Shown: positions 43,601 to 58,600 of the stretch, in pieces
Layout: each line of letters begins with the position of its first letter
Position numbering within the stretch: the first letter of the stretch is position 1
Assembly (NCBI GenBank): GCA_026261815.1
Contig: JAMPIT010000484.1
Coordinates: 12,622,501-12,686,500, forward strand
Direction: 5' to 3'
DNA length: 64,000 nt
From: Monarcha castaneiventris obscurior
Lineage: Eukaryota > Chordata > Aves > Passeriformes > Monarchidae
The notes under the pieces: generated by a model
The model's input: only the letters and a program-made list of their open reading frames with translations
What the model was told of the DNA's origin: nothing
Databases searched by the model: none
Translations under genes and position numbers: made by a program

Positions 43601-46600
43601 TAATAATGTCTTATTACAAAGAGAGAAAATGCTTTTCTTGGAAAGCTGAAGAATATTCGGGATAGTTAGCATAAAATAATAATTACGACCAACTACTCTT
43701 AATAAGGCAGATAAATATTTACTATATTATATATATATATATAATCACTTCTATCTTACCTAACTTTCCTAGTTTATTTAAAGTACTTCTCTGCCCATAA
43801 AAGGAGTAGTAGAATTGAAAATCGTTACAAGGGAATCACTTGCACTGGGACTTGCAGCCTGAGACCAGTCCCTTAAAGGAAGTGGATGAAGATCCAGGAG
43901 TGACGTAGGGCATGGAGAGGGTGACTCACGAGGCTCTGTGCACACCCACGAACACTGAGAGATGAGAATGTGCTGAAATGGTTAAACTAAGTGCGCTCAC
44001 CAGCTGCTGACTTTGCCTCATGCACGCTTGAAATGGGCTTTGTAGCTGAAGAAAATATGCCCCAGAGGCAAGTACAAGTTTAAACATATGTTCAATCATC
44101 ATGTCTTACAAAACTAAGTATGGATTGCATTTCCTCATCCTGGATGGGATCAAAACCCTCTTGATTGCTGCCTTGAGAAAGAAAAGCGCTGGGGCTGCCC
44201 CCGGCCCGAGCCCACGAGGTGGCAGCCTTGGCTCGGGTGAGCGGCTGTGTCCCTTCCCTCTCTCGTGTCCGGCTGTTCTCCTTCCCCTTCCCACCCCGCC
44301 CTTGGCTTTTTTCTGGGATGGCATAAAGAAACAGCAGCAGAGGTGAGTTACTGATTGCTTGTTTAAAAACCACCTTACCAATCTAAGGCTGCTGCTTGTA
44401 GATAATATTTTTTGCAGAGGGTTCATTTTTCTTTTCTTTTTTTTTTTTTTTTTTGGTGAAAGATCATCACTCACTAGATTCCTGGATAAAGCTGTGATCT
44501 GCATCTTGTACATGTGATTACATTGTCTCTAGGTCATACTGCAAATAATTTTTGTTGATGGTGTGTCTCTTAAAACATTTGCTGCATTCTTGGTTATGAC
44601 TCCAATGGGCTCTACCTGCTTTTTCAGAGTTACATGTCTTTTTATTATAGCTGTTAGCTGAGGGAGGGAGTTATAACAAACATTTCTGAAATACCTGATT
44701 GGTTCCAGTTGAATGTCAAGAAATTTTTATCCAATTAAAAGGTAATGCCATCTTTAGGCTGCTCTCAATGGTATTCTGTTTATGAATGTGTTAGTGCATG
44801 GGCTGGTGACATGGCTTTTGTACTCTGACAAATCAACTGAGTGTTCACAGGGAGTGTACAGAGGAGTGAAATACATTTATTTATTAAGGAAATGAAGACT
44901 GTTTTGACACTATAACTTTTAGTTATTTTGATGTAGGAAAGGAATGTAAAAATCTGTCAGTCCATTTGTTTTTTAGAAATATATTCTTGTATTCTTCCAT
45001 ATTGGCTATCCTGGTGAAATCTAGAAAATAAATTAAATAAAAAATGTCACTTTGGACTGTATGAGTAACTCTCTTGGCTGGAATAGGAATCACTGATACT
45101 GAGAAGCTGAATCTGTACAGCTTTACATAAGGAACCAGGCTTTCATATTTTGATATGTTAAATTTTTTAAACTTATTTTCATTCTTCCCCTCTGTGGATT
45201 AGAGAAGTGCATGCTGTCAGGGTGATAAATAACACAGGTGATTAGGCTTGGATCACCAATGTTACTAACTAATACACTATGGAAGGAGGCCTCACCATCC
45301 CTAACTCAGGTTTTGGTCATTTGTAAGTTGAAATTATGATTATGGAGGATGAAAACATCTCCTTCAGTGCTGTCTTGCAAATATCAAGTAAATGAGTTTG
45401 TGTAGTTCAGAACAAGGATGAAATTTGTCAGCTTAGTTCTTATTCATGCTGTAGAGCCTTGTTTTCTCATTCAGATATGAAGCATCTTGCTGTATTTTCT
45501 TTTCCTTCTCTATTATTTTCTGTAAAAAATCCACAAAAATTGCAGAAATACTAAAAGTTTCTAATTGAAAATTACAACACATGTTAACAAGCCAAGTAAA
45601 GGAAAACACGGCCTTCCCTCCTTCATGGTTGCTATGGCTTAACCCCTAACTAATGACAATGATAGTATCACCAAAATTGCGAATAAAACTCTCTAGCGCT
45701 GTAATTTCAGTATTAGAAAGAGGCATCAATTTTATTTTAGGTGCCAGGCATGAGGGGTATATTGCTGCCTAACCCACTAGCTAACAGACCAGTTGAAATC
45801 TATGTAGCTTATACATATTCATTACATTTCCCAAAACTCATACATACATGCCTAACATTCACATGAATCCTTTTGCATATTCAAATCACTTCTTATTTAC
45901 ATTAGAGTAGGGGTGTTTTGAGGGTCTCTGGTGGTCATTTGGGGAACATTCCATTCCTCAAATCATCCTTTTTTGGTCACAGGCCTCCAAAAAGAAAGTT
46001 TCTTCTCTGTGAATGCACCCCAGCGATGTGGTCTGGCCAAGACACAGCTTCTTATCAGCGTTGCTCAGGCCCACGGCCTTTAAGGCTGCAGTAACCACTT
46101 GCACACATTAATACAGGACTAAGCACTGTCCTGCTTTAGTTAAAGCTAAAGGAATTCACCAGATTTAAACACTGTTTGTACAATTAATTATTTTCCCCGC
46201 AGTAGTAGTAATTGTAATGAAAGAGACAGAGAAACAAGCAATGCACAGTTGGGTTGCTCACCAGATACTGACCAATGCCCATCCCCATTCAACGATCTGC
46301 CCCCTCTGGCTCCCTTTTATACTGGGCATGACCTCCCGACTTCTGGAATATCCCTGTGGCCAGCTCGGCTCAGCTGCCCTGACCTTTTCCATCCCAGTTT
46401 CTTGTGCAGCTCCTCACTGGCAGAGCAGGGGACAGTGAGTGTGAGTTTCTGCTAATCACTTTGAAACATTTCGATTCTCGGTGTGGGTGTATGTGCATGT
46501 GTCTAAATGAACTGTGACTTTTTTAATGTAAAAAAAACCCCCAAACCCCAGTGATCTACCACTGGTAACCATCAGTTTCCTGTATGCTTACCCTGGTTCT

Positions 46601-49600
46601 CTTTTTAAAGATTCTTGTCCATGGTCATGATTTTTTTTTCACTAAGACCCCAGAATCTGTTCTTATAAGTAGTCTGTTATTATTTTATACACTTGTTCGG
46701 CCCATATTACAGTTGAGTTTCTAGTTAATACTGTAATACTAATAGGAAGACACTTCCTTTCCTTCCCTCCCTTCCCCCCCAAAAAAAAGTTCTTAGGTAT
46801 GCTTAGTTAATTCTCTGGCTGTAGAGGGAGCTGGTGATAATGTTTTGAAGGAACACAAACGGTATTTCTTTGGAATTATACATTGCAGTATTTGGAAACG
46901 AAAGATTAGAAACAGAAGGCTGATTCGTAATATGGTCTTTCCTTCGAGGGGGAGGGAAGGCTGAAGGATGTGTGAACTGATTAAATTAACTGCATTTTCC
47001 TGTGGGCCCTGAAAATTTCAAGAGGTAGAATTCAACATTGTCAGAGACAATGATTTGAATATGGATCTTTCAAGCTGAATACATTCGGTCATCTGCAAAT
47101 CTCTGGGACACAAAAGATGGCTTTTCTGTATTAGATTGTCATTCCATTGCCTTAAAACTGCACAAGGAAATTCCTCAGCAGACTTGTTTCTTTTGATGTG
47201 GAAAGACAAAACCTGTGTGAATAGGGATAGGAATATTAAGGTCATTATGAACAGAAACTCACTAAAAATATGTGACTAAAAAATACCTGCAAATATGTCA
47301 GAATATCCTCTTACGTTAGTTAGTATGAAAAAAATAATGTTTTTCTTCCCTGACTTTGAACTTAATTATTATTGTAAGAAGCACGAATTAAAAATTAACG
47401 TAGTGTATTGGCAGGAATAGATGTGGTTTGTTGTGACCTTCTTTGTCAGGCTTTGTACTTGGTGGTGAAGGCCAGGAGCTGACTGTAGTTTATGAGCTGT
47501 CTAGTTAGTTATGTCTTCATTTTAAAAAATGGATTCTAAAGTTGTTTTTAGAAAAGTGTATTCAATTACTACTGTGGTTCTGTGTAGTACACCCATAGAG
47601 TGTAGAGAAGATTTTGTTTCAATGACTTGTTTATCCTTGCAAATTGCACCAAAAAGGAGGAGCTCTGTTTTTCTCTCGTGGGATCTCCCCAGCCCCACTC
47701 TGTAGAGAACAGTAAGATGAATATGACTCTATTTCAAAAGCTATATAACGTGTTTCTATTCCACAGGTTAAAATCAAGTGGTGACTAGATAGATTAAAAA
47801 AAAGAGAGAAGTTGCACTCAAATTTTTAAAAACTGAGGTCTCTCTGGAATTTCATTAGGTGCATTCACATGTGACACTTTGTAATCCATTATTTATTACT
47901 GCAGCAGAGCTAGATCTGGCAGGCTGTACCTGGGCATGCTTAGGCACATTTCCCTCCCACTCAGATCTGCTGTTTCTCTAACTCAGTGCAGGGAGGGAGT
48001 CACGCTAAGCCAGCTACAAATCGGTAAGGGATTTGTATCAAAGTGCAGACAGGGGAAGTCATGATATGCTTTTATTGTATCTACCCTGGTATATAGCACC
48101 TCTTGTGTGCCAACCATCAGGTTTCTTAAGTTTGGAGTTTTTTTCTTCCCCCAGATATCCTCCTTTATCTAAACTAGCAACTGCCCCAAAGAGCTCTTTT
48201 GTTCTCCTCCCCTGTGCACTGCATAACAAAACAGAAAACTATGGGAAATATCCACCAATCTTCATACAGATGAATAAGAAAGCAGGGAGAAAAAATAGGA
48301 TTTAGAGGGTTAAATTAGTTTATAATAAAACGTTGCAATTTACTTAACAATCTGCTGGTTTATTGTTCCTGAAATTACAGAAGTTTAATAAACCCCTCCA
48401 ACTGTTACCTTCCACTCTGCTAGAATATACTCTTTGCATTCTCCCTGTGCTGGAGCAGGGGAGCAGTGAGGCAGCTGAGCTTTGGGAATTGCAGCCTCCA
48501 GGGTGCTGCTGTCTGCCCTAACTCCTGTGCGGGTCCGCGCTGTGCCCATGCTGGGCTTGTTTCCTTCATTAAATGTCATGTTTTATTTCCATTTACGCTG
48601 TTGCCAAACTTCTCCCATTTATTGGTGCTTGTCTTTTGTTTTGAAGCACTTAATGTTACAATACTTGGCTTTATGGTAGTTTTTTAGTATCTGTATCAAG
48701 ATATTGAAAAGGTAAATTCTTTAGCACCAGAACCATGTCTTAATTACTTCTCTGAAGGTTATATGCGTTTGGTTTTGCTCATTGTGTGTTTGTGTGCTGT
48801 ATGGGTATGGCTGGACTTTTCTGCCCAGCAGTGTCCTTCAGGTCTGTACGTGTGCTTAGCAGAGCTTTCTCGTCAGGTTAAGCAGGTTTCTTTTGCAGCT
48901 CCTAAACAGCCTGTTCACAAGGAGACAGCTGTGAAATGTCCCCTGACTCTGTACACTTAATTTGGAAAAACTGTATACGCTAACTTTGTAGTCATAAACA
49001 GAATAGTGATTTCTTACGTTCCTCTACTAATGTGTAATTTCATGTAACTGAAGCAGCCATCCCTGCCCCCCTGAGGAACAGAGGCCATGAATGCTCAGCT
49101 GTTTTTCTCATAAACAGTATAGGTAGGATGTGATCATGATTTTCTCTTACCATGCTCCTGCCTCAGGCCTTTCAGCAACTGACTTTTACCTACAGAAACA
49201 CAATTGTCACAAAGGGCAGGTTGGAGGATTGACCAAAGACTCTAGAGCTGGCAAAAATTTTTGGATTCTGAATCTCTGGTGTCCTTATTTAAAGGAACTG
49301 GTCTTGTGTTAAATTGCATCAAGGTTTATGAGTATTGTTTCGTTACCCATTTCTAGTGAAAACGGTTTTAATTGGTGATTATAATAATATTTTTTGCCCA
49401 GTAAGGAATCTGTGACTCTCTCGCCAAGATATTGGTAGTCCCCAAAACTGTCTAATCCATCATCAGGTCACAGTTGATGTAGGATTTTGCATCGGCTGGG
49501 TGAATAGGTGAGGACAGTTTGTAGTCTGGTGAAACAACAAGCTGTGTTTTCCCTGAGGAAATGCTGACCTGTTTTCTCAGCCTAGCCCAGCAGTTTAGAA

Positions 49601-52600
49601 ATTGCTCAGGTAAACAACACTGTGGTGCTGCAGAACAAGGTTTGGGATCAGTATGGATGGCTGTTGTCTTGCTTTGTTCCAGGCTTAATCAAGCAGAAAT
49701 TTGAACAAAGCGTGTGAATTCCTTTTGTTTACAGCGCTAACTTGTGTAGGAAAACAAGCTCAGTTATTCAAGGGCCTGTATTTATTTGAAAGTGAAATAT
49801 CTAAATTTTCAGGTTCTTCACACAGTACTTCGTACATGTTTTGAGATTTCTGTAAGAACAGAAAGGTTTTTTGTCTGAAGCTGTTGTAAAAATGTAGTAA
49901 CACCCACTTTTTATTATGTGCTAATGTCTATTAGGCATTGTAATTGGTGTGCAAAGATTGACACTCCTGATACCAGAGCATGCTTACAATAAATGTCTGC
50001 TATGGTAATTTAATGCCTTAATAGCCTTTTAGCAATCAGTTACATCTCAAATGCACTATAGGGCATTTTTTTTTTGTTTGCTGAGGCTTTTGCTCACAGT
50101 AGAACTCCATGACAAGTGTACTGCTACTCTGTTTATATTCCACTAAAGCAAAGATGTAACTGTTTTGATCAGGTTTCCATTTAAAGATAACTTAAAAATA
50201 CTGAAATACTGTGATGCTTCTTTTTTTTGCGTTTTTTTTCCCACAATTTAATTTAGTAATCATCTTAAAAGCTCTTTGTTTACATATCAGACACAGTGTT
50301 AATGTCTGTCTTTGTGGATAAGGATTAATATTCAATATTTTTCACTTGCTAGTAATTTTAAATATTTCTCTCTTGAGAAGAGTCACCTGATTCTATGAAC
50401 TTCGAAAAACAAATTAATTTTTCCCCAAGTAGGGTGGTTGATTCATTATGACAATTTAAAGAACAGGCCTTTTTTCCCCATTCCAGATTTACTTGAAGAA
50501 TAAAAGTTATGACACATTTTGAGTTTAAAGATCCAACCAAATAACCCCCCCAACTTTTATCTTTCTCAATAGGACACCAAGGGACATGGCAGCTCGAAGT
50601 TCTGAAACCATTTTCTTTGCTTTTCAAGGTACCCTAGCTAGTCAGACTTGCAAAAGTGTGTGTGTGGTTTGAAGAGAGTCTGGTTTTCTCAGGAAATGAC
50701 ATATGACTGTGCTGCTGGTCTTGCCAGCAACTTTTGAACTCATTGCCTAGTTTCGTTTTTTAGTAGATGTAGAAAATACCAGAGCAAATGAACTCCAGTT
50801 TTAACATAATTGCGTGTGGGTTGAGGTGAGAGATCCTGGTTAGTACAAGCATGGTGAGAGAGGGCCCTGGAGAGCGTGGCCACTCACAGGCTTGGTGAAG
50901 AGCAGCAGTGTTGCCCTGAGCTGAGCACATCCCTGTCGTGGTGGGGGCACAGAGCTGGTGGGTGCTGAGGGGTGGGACACAGGCTGGAAGGAGCTTGCCC
51001 AGCTGCCCCAGCAGTGTGTGCAGCAGCGAGCTGGGCTGGTGCTGTGCTGTCACCGCGTGTGCTCCGCCAGACCTCTGAGCTTCAGTTCTGCCTGACATCA
51101 TGAGGTCACATCTCACCCCACGCCATGCACAGGATGCGAGTGCTGCTTCACCTCATTCTGGTGTCACCTCGGTCTCTTGGAAGTGAGAAATCAGCTTTTA
51201 TCGTCTATCTTTACCCTGAGAAAGGAGCCCATACTGGAACATCAGACTTGCAAACTTGTTCTTCATTACTGTGCCGCTTCTCCTGATTGACTCATCAAAT
51301 CGCTGCATATCTCTTCTTCCTCGGTTTGAAGTTGTCAGGGTTGGGAGATCTGCCTGTAGGGCTCTTAGATTATATTGTTAGCGAATCTTGCAGCAGCCTG
51401 AAATCCTTGATGTGTGACCACTCTTCAGTTGGAGGTGGGGAGAGTATCAGATGAAGTGAACTCTTTCACATCAGTTCATAGAATCACAGAACAGTGTTTT
51501 TGACACATTTGGAAATGAAAAATGCTGTCCTGGAAGCACAGATAGTGTTTTATTAATTAAGAGATATAGTGTAAGTGACTGGAAAAAATCCAACAGCTTG
51601 GCTCCAGAAACATACTTAACATATTTAGAAGGAGTAGGATCACTCACCTACGGCTACCGACAGTAGTTCTGGTATCCATGACCATAAAGGAAGTGTTAAA
51701 TACTTCTGCATCATTATTGATCAAATTAACATCTGTTTGATTTCTTCCCTTGTGGTTTGACTCTTACTTCGGCTGCTGTAGTGACTGGGAATATTGTCCT
51801 TGTGTTCCAGTGCTTTCTGTATAGAGACTGAAAAAGGCTGTTCTTTTGTGTTTGTGAGTAGGGAGCTTTTCAGTTTTTATAATGAAATATTGCAGTGTTT
51901 GTCTCTAATGTACCTCGTTGAAACCCAAATACATTAGTTATCAGCAAGAGTAAGAACAAAGATAAATGTGCTCTAATTTAAAGGCATGGCATTAAAAGTT
52001 TCAGAAGAAATATAATAGTAGAGAGTGTCTGGAAAAAAACCCAAAAACCTGATGAAAATAAAGAACAAAACTGTGTGTGCAGATGTGTAAATGCTAATTT
52101 CTTCCATTGGTGGCTCATCACTGGTCTACAGCAAAATCCCATTTCCTGCCTCACTTCATGTGTTAATGCTTGGTTTTGCAGGGATTGTAATCAAGAAGGA
52201 AAGAAAAAGCATAGGAGTGTGAATATGTATCCATAGAAATAAATTTTATTTTTTATATCTACATATATATGCATTTTGGAAAAAAACTAGCTCCAGATGT
52301 CTCCTACTGCTAAATGCGCTTTTTAATGCTTTGACGTGGGACAACACATGTAAACACTTTCAGAGCCATCACTGGTGTAATGTTAGTTTAAAATAAAGGA
52401 TTCTGTACTTGTAAGAAAATTACTTCAACAAGGTTTCATGTATACTCTTGTAAAATGGTCTTGGGCTGAAATTAATGTAGTTAGTGTATTGCTATTGAAG
52501 AGACTAGAAAACCTAACTTGTTGTTGGCAAAAGTAGATATAAGTGAACATTTTCTGTCCTGAGTGGTTATTTTGAATGGAGCTTTAATGATACCACAGCT

Positions 52601-55600
52601 TCAACAGGTTTGACTCCATTGCATTCAGGGTTTCTATAGTCATTACTATGGCAACAGTGATGCAGAAAATGTTCCCACGGGAACCCAGCTGTGAATAATA
52701 ACTAACTGAAAACATTTTGCTTTTGCATCTCAGGTTAAATGTCCCTTCAGTGAAAGTATGAGGGGGGGTGCTTACTTAATAGAAAGTCATTCTCTTGCAT
52801 GGAAACCCACATATGTTGACAGGTGTGTCTGGTTTCAGAATAGAAACACTTTTTCATTGTATTGCTGAAGTATCATCCCACAGACCAATGAAAAGTGTTA
52901 GAAGCATTAGGTGTAAAATTTGGCACCAGCTTCAAATGTTTTATGTTGTAAAGAAACTTCTTAAGCCAAATTTGTAGTACAAAATCTTCTGCTCAGGAGC
53001 AATAACTTAGTTTTTATTAACAGTATTAGTCATTATGTAAATTATTTACATCCTTCTTGAAGATAAAACTATCTTGGTAGCCTTCTGACCTCACTGTGCA
53101 ATGAAGGTCAGGATCACACAAGTCACATGGTAGAGGTCAGTATTTGTTGACTTCAGCATCTATTTATAAATTGCCTTCAAAAACTCTTCTGTTTTTTTCA
53201 GAAATAAATTTGTCAGTGTTAAATGAAATATCCTGAAACTGTTTGTTGTTAAATCTAGCTCTCCTTGTACTTGTAAACTGGCCTTTGTTGGCATACAACT
53301 GCCTTGTTCATATTTATTTCACTTTCATTCAGAACAAAGGGGAAACCAGAGTGGTGTTTATGATATGAATAAACGTCTAAACTTGAAAGCATTTCAGGGC
53401 TTGATTTAGAAGCTTCACTGTCATGGAGTAACACAAAATGCTTATGGGTGCTCACGGGATTTGTGGCCACAAGGAAAAGTTCTAATGAGTTACAATAAAA
53501 AAAAGGGAAACTAAACTAATAAATATTTAAAAGAATCTGATAATTATTTTTTGAGGTCTAAAAAGATATGTTAAAGCTGAATAAGAAAATTGTGAAGAGC
53601 ATTTTGTTATATATGAGGAGAAAATAGTTTTCTAAGCTCTGAGGGCTGATGGTTGCTCTTAGAGTTATTTATGCAACTTAATAGGAATTACTGTGCAGAT
53701 GGAAATGTAATGAAATGGAGGTGAAATCACTATTTGTTTTATTTGGGCCCCTGTGGTGTACAATCTGCTAGTAATGCAGGTGAAGGTCTTACAAGCAAAA
53801 ATGTCTTTGTAAATCTAAAAGCTCCGTAGTTTGATCTTGATGACTTGTGTCTATATATCACATAATGATATCACATGCACTACAGATGTTTCAGCTGTGA
53901 GTATCTTAAATATTTTGTTGCATTTATTGTACTTATTGGTCTTGGTAATCTAATAGATTGTAAGTGGTCTCTCCCAGGTTTCATTTGATGCTTGTCTTTA
54001 AAACATCACCCATAGGAAAAAGAGAGAAAGTATCATGATTTGGGATTTTTAAAAAAAATTCTAAGTAAAAATCTCTAGAAATGGCAAAAGGTTTAAAAAG
54101 TTGAAGCTTTATCCCTCAGGCTTGATATGAATATTGCAACTTCCCATGAAAGGTTTTGTTATTGATAACGTGATGAGGATGGGAGGAAATGGCCTCAAGC
54201 TGCACCAAGGGAGGTTCAGATTAGTCATCAGGAAGAATTTCTTCACTGCAAGGGTGGTCAGGCATTGGAATGGGCTGCCCAGGGGTGGGGTGGAGTCACC
54301 ACCCCTGCAAGAGTTCAAGAAACAGCTGGATGTGGCACTGAGTGCTGTGGTTAATTGACGTGGTGGTGATCAATCAAAGGTTGGACTTGATGATCTTGGA
54401 GGTATTTTGCAGCCTTAATGATGGTATTATTCTATGAATTTCTGACTTTCCCTCCACTTCTTAATATTCTGTTATTTAACTGGCTGCTCAAAGTGTGGGA
54501 GAATTTCTGTTGTCCATGGTGTAGTTATGCCATCATAAAATGCTTGTGTTCTGAGCAAGGCTGGAGGATGCTGCAGAAATTAACCTTTGGTGAGATTTTT
54601 ATGTCCAAGTTATTGACCTCTATGTGACAAAGTAGCTAAATGGAATTTGCCATGACAGCTTCCAATCCTTTAGGCATGCTGGAGGACAGATCTAATGGAG
54701 ACAGAAAATTGTGGTATAATTTGACTTTCCTGGAGTGGAAGTCACTGCTGAAGATAAGTTATGGGCATGGCTGCATCCACTTGGAAAAGTTTAGTTTATT
54801 AGCTCTGGTGGTGACAGGCCTGTTACAATCTCAAGATAAGACGTTCTGGTCTGTCTGCATAGAGATTGTAGGAGTGGTTCTTGTCATTCAGTGTAAAACC
54901 CTTCAAGCAAGAACAGTCTTGCTCAGTGAAACATTATGCTGAAAGTTACTCCTCTATAACTGATCGCATTTAATAAAAGCAGATTTCTTTCCTTGACTGA
55001 CTGGCTTAGTGCCATATCCTTGAGAGCAAGGTGTGAAAGTATCACACAGCTCTCTTGACAAGGTATGCAGGACTGTTTTACTTTTCAACACAGAGAAGTC
55101 TCTAAATGGACTATAATTATCCTATGTGACATTTTAGTTACAAGCCTACAATTTTTGCCTTTTCAGGTGAAATACAAGTTGTAATGCAGAAAAATATAAA
55201 GTTGCAAATGAAGGATAAGGAACCAGCAGTATAGAAGTTTTTAAATCGTGTATAGGGCTGGCCTGCCTGCAGATGTTACTTGTTTTAAGTACTGTTACCC
55301 TCTTTGTTCAGTCCTTCTGATCTCTCTGAATGCCTGTTAGTGAATCACGGCTCCACAGGAACTCAAGTTTACCTTCAGAAAGAGCCAGATGAGTTGAATC
55401 CAAACAGAAAGGGCTTTCAGAACGCACCAGTTTCCTTTATCAAGAACATCATGTGGTGGCACTTGAACGAATTTTGAGGGTGTTAGTGTGGCTGAGCTGA
55501 AAGTGCTGTTTGGGTGGATTTTTAACAGCTAAGAAATCCCTTGTTTGATTTCTCTATGCGAAAACCATTTTTTTTCTGTCTAACCAGCAAGTATACAGTC

Positions 55601-58600
55601 TTGCTAACCTAAGTGGATTTTCCAGCCTTAGGTTCTAGTTTGGAAACAAAATGAAGCAGACTTGTTGTCTTTCCTTGAGCATGAGTGTTGGGAGGTTTTT
55701 GCCCCGAGGCTTGGCTTTTTCTGAAGCTGTGATGATGGGGCATTTAAGCCTTAGCATCAGATCTTGTTTTTCCCATGGGCCACAGGATCCTCTCTGGCTG
55801 CTGGGTGGAAATGAGCAAACATTTCCTTTGAATGAGCAGTTTTTCTCCCTGTAAAGAATTCAGCGTGTCTCTGAGATACACAAGTGGGGTGAGGTAATGA
55901 CTAAAAATTAACAAGTGTTATTGCCGTTTTTTCTTCCGAATGTAATTGAAACGATGCAGGAATATTTTTAGGCTGCATAGTCGAAGTAAGGCTGTGAATC
56001 CTCTCTCTCATCTCGGCCTTTTACAATATTCATGAAATGGTGATATTTTGTTACAGAAACATAACACAGGACTGTGTTCCTGTGTCCTCCCCAGCATTAA
56101 TGCAGCTGTACCTTTGTCAAACAGCAGAAAAGTCTGGGTCCTCCTGTTGGCCAGCAGCCAGGGATTTCTCTTTCAGATGTGACCAGAGTTCATATATATC
56201 AAGGGGGATGCTTTTGTAGTAATGTATATTGATGGCATTTATTGTGTTAACTTGCAGTAATTAGAAATGAAGAAATAATTTATGGTTAAAGCTTTAAATC
56301 AAGCTTGTTATTCTTCAGGTGGAATGTTACATCATTTGGAATATCTGGTTTTTAGATTGAAGAATAGCTCTTCAGTTGGCCTTCAGATTTTTTATTTTAA
56401 TCTTTCATAAAGTTGTTTTTAATCTTTTCAGGAAAGCAGTCAAATACAGATACGAAAAAATGCATTTTGTAGCTTCTTTGGGTTTTGTTAGTGATGGGAT
56501 ATTTTATGGTAGGGTGCATTGATTCACAGTATAAATAAACATGCTCTGCAGAAAGCATGGGAAAAGAGTAGGTGTGTGACAGCTCACTGCTACATGTACC
56601 TGCTTTGTACAGCCACATTCACAGGGGCTGTTTTTCTTTCTTAATGCATTTATGCCAGTTCATGATAGTAGGACAATAAAAGATTATGTTCACATTGGGG
56701 AAGTCAGCACAGCAGCTGAAAATCAGTCATTGTTTTTTCTTGGTATTTTTGTTTCTCTCAAGATACGAAGTGTTCAGTCTTGCTCGGCTGAGTGGCCACC
56801 CCACCTCCAGTTACCCATTTGTGACGAGCTCCTGTCTGCAGGATGGGGCCCTGGCAAATCAAACATGCACCCAGTCTTGGAGTTACTTTGCCTTTAACAG
56901 GAAAATCCCATCAAGTAAACTTTCTATAGGAACAAATCTTTTCTGAGCCCGATTCTGTTGTGTTATATTTGTTTTACACTTCTGGAAAATAAATGGAATT
57001 TCCCACAATCTCCTTTTAGGGCCAAAATGCACAGGCCTAGTATAAAAGAGAAGTAGTATTTGAGATAACAAATGGATGAGTCAATGTTTTTTATTAAGTA
57101 GGTCAAAGCATGAGCTTTTTTCCTGCTTTTAAAGTCAGTACCAAAGGTACATTGTTATCTGTTATTTAAAATATCTAAGAAAATCAGTATTTAAAACTAT
57201 TGTTCAAAGCTAAAATGCTCTTGCACATTTCAGGCTTCACCAGGTAAACCAAACCACTTTGACATCTTCTGTGTGTGAAATTTAATATCACAACTATTCC
57301 CATGTGTTAAAATCAATGTGCTTTTGTGACCTGTGTCTTAGTGTACATTTTTGATAGTTTGAGCAGCTGACATCAAAAAGAACAGATCTGAGCAGTAAGT
57401 ACTATTTATTATTTAACAGCATCTTTATAAAATATTCACAGCTGTAGTAACAACCTTTATTTTTGCAGATTGAGAAGAATTTTTACTTAGAACAGTTTGT
57501 CTCCAAGTGGTTTGAGCTTTGCTTTTATTATCTGAGTATTCATGTAGATTTGTGAAATGAGTTTTTATCTTTGAACGGATGTAGCAGCTGAATATTTTAA
57601 ACACAACACGCACAGTTTGGATATTCTTATCTGAAAGATACCCTTGTAGTCAGTGATTCTGTGTGCAGATAGACTGGAGGACCAGATGAAGATATAAAAG
57701 TTGTGTGAGCTTAATATAAACTGCCATAAACTGTTCACTTAACTCATCATCGTGCTTCAAGGCAGATAACGCACTTTTGTTAGTAAATGTAATAGAAACT
57801 TTAAAACATTCAGTCTGTATTTTAGTTTTTAGATTCCTTTATACACTTTTACCTACCAGTTGTCATTATATAGCTAACCTACAGCACAGTAGAAGTTGCA
57901 CAAAAAAGCTCCACTGATATATTCTGGAAGGCATGTTAGTTTGGCATCTAAATATATTTTTATAATATATCCATAGTATGGAAAATCCTGCACACCTTAA
58001 GGACAAATGCATTTTATTCCCTACGCTACAAAATAGTGGTAGAAGCAGTTGGTCAAAGGAAGTGCTAGAGCACAGAAGGTATTACCACTGTCAGAAGTTC
58101 CTGCAGTGATAAAAGTTTAGTTCAGTAAAATTCTAAATTATTCTTATTGAACTGCAGGATCACTAGGAGCTAGCAGGTAAGCAAGTTAGTCATTCCCTGG
58201 TGAATGTTTCAAGTGATCTAAGGTATGTTTTAGTTACTAAGGCATGAAGATGCCATTTCCTGGCTTATATTGCCATGGCTGGAGCTTAAGGATGAAATGG
58301 AGGATACACAATTAAAACTTCTGCTGATGAGGAGGAGCAGTTTGACACTCAGAGGGACGAGCTCAATGCTGAGTTTCTCCAGGGCTGCCTTTCCAAGGCA
58401 CAGGTCCCCACTTGTGTTTTCCTCGCAGTGGAGGGACTTGGTTTCAAGTTTTATTCCCAAGGTAAACTTTCCATAGTGATCCCCAAGCCAAGTTCAGACG
58501 GAAGGTTTGGTGACCCCTTCCTCCCACAGTCTGGAGAGTTCCTTCAATCTTTCCTTCCTGAGGAAAGAGTAAAGGAACCCTTTAGTCTTTCCTTTTGCCG

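Noticed and set aside
50760..51116. 118-codon minus-strand open frame in a GC-richer patch
   Set aside because: The composition explains the lack of stops. No homology, promoter or splice evidence.
51475..51497. Short CR1-like phrase (CATAGAATCACAGAACAG)
   Set aside because: Only about 20 bases match and the following sequence does not continue as CR1.
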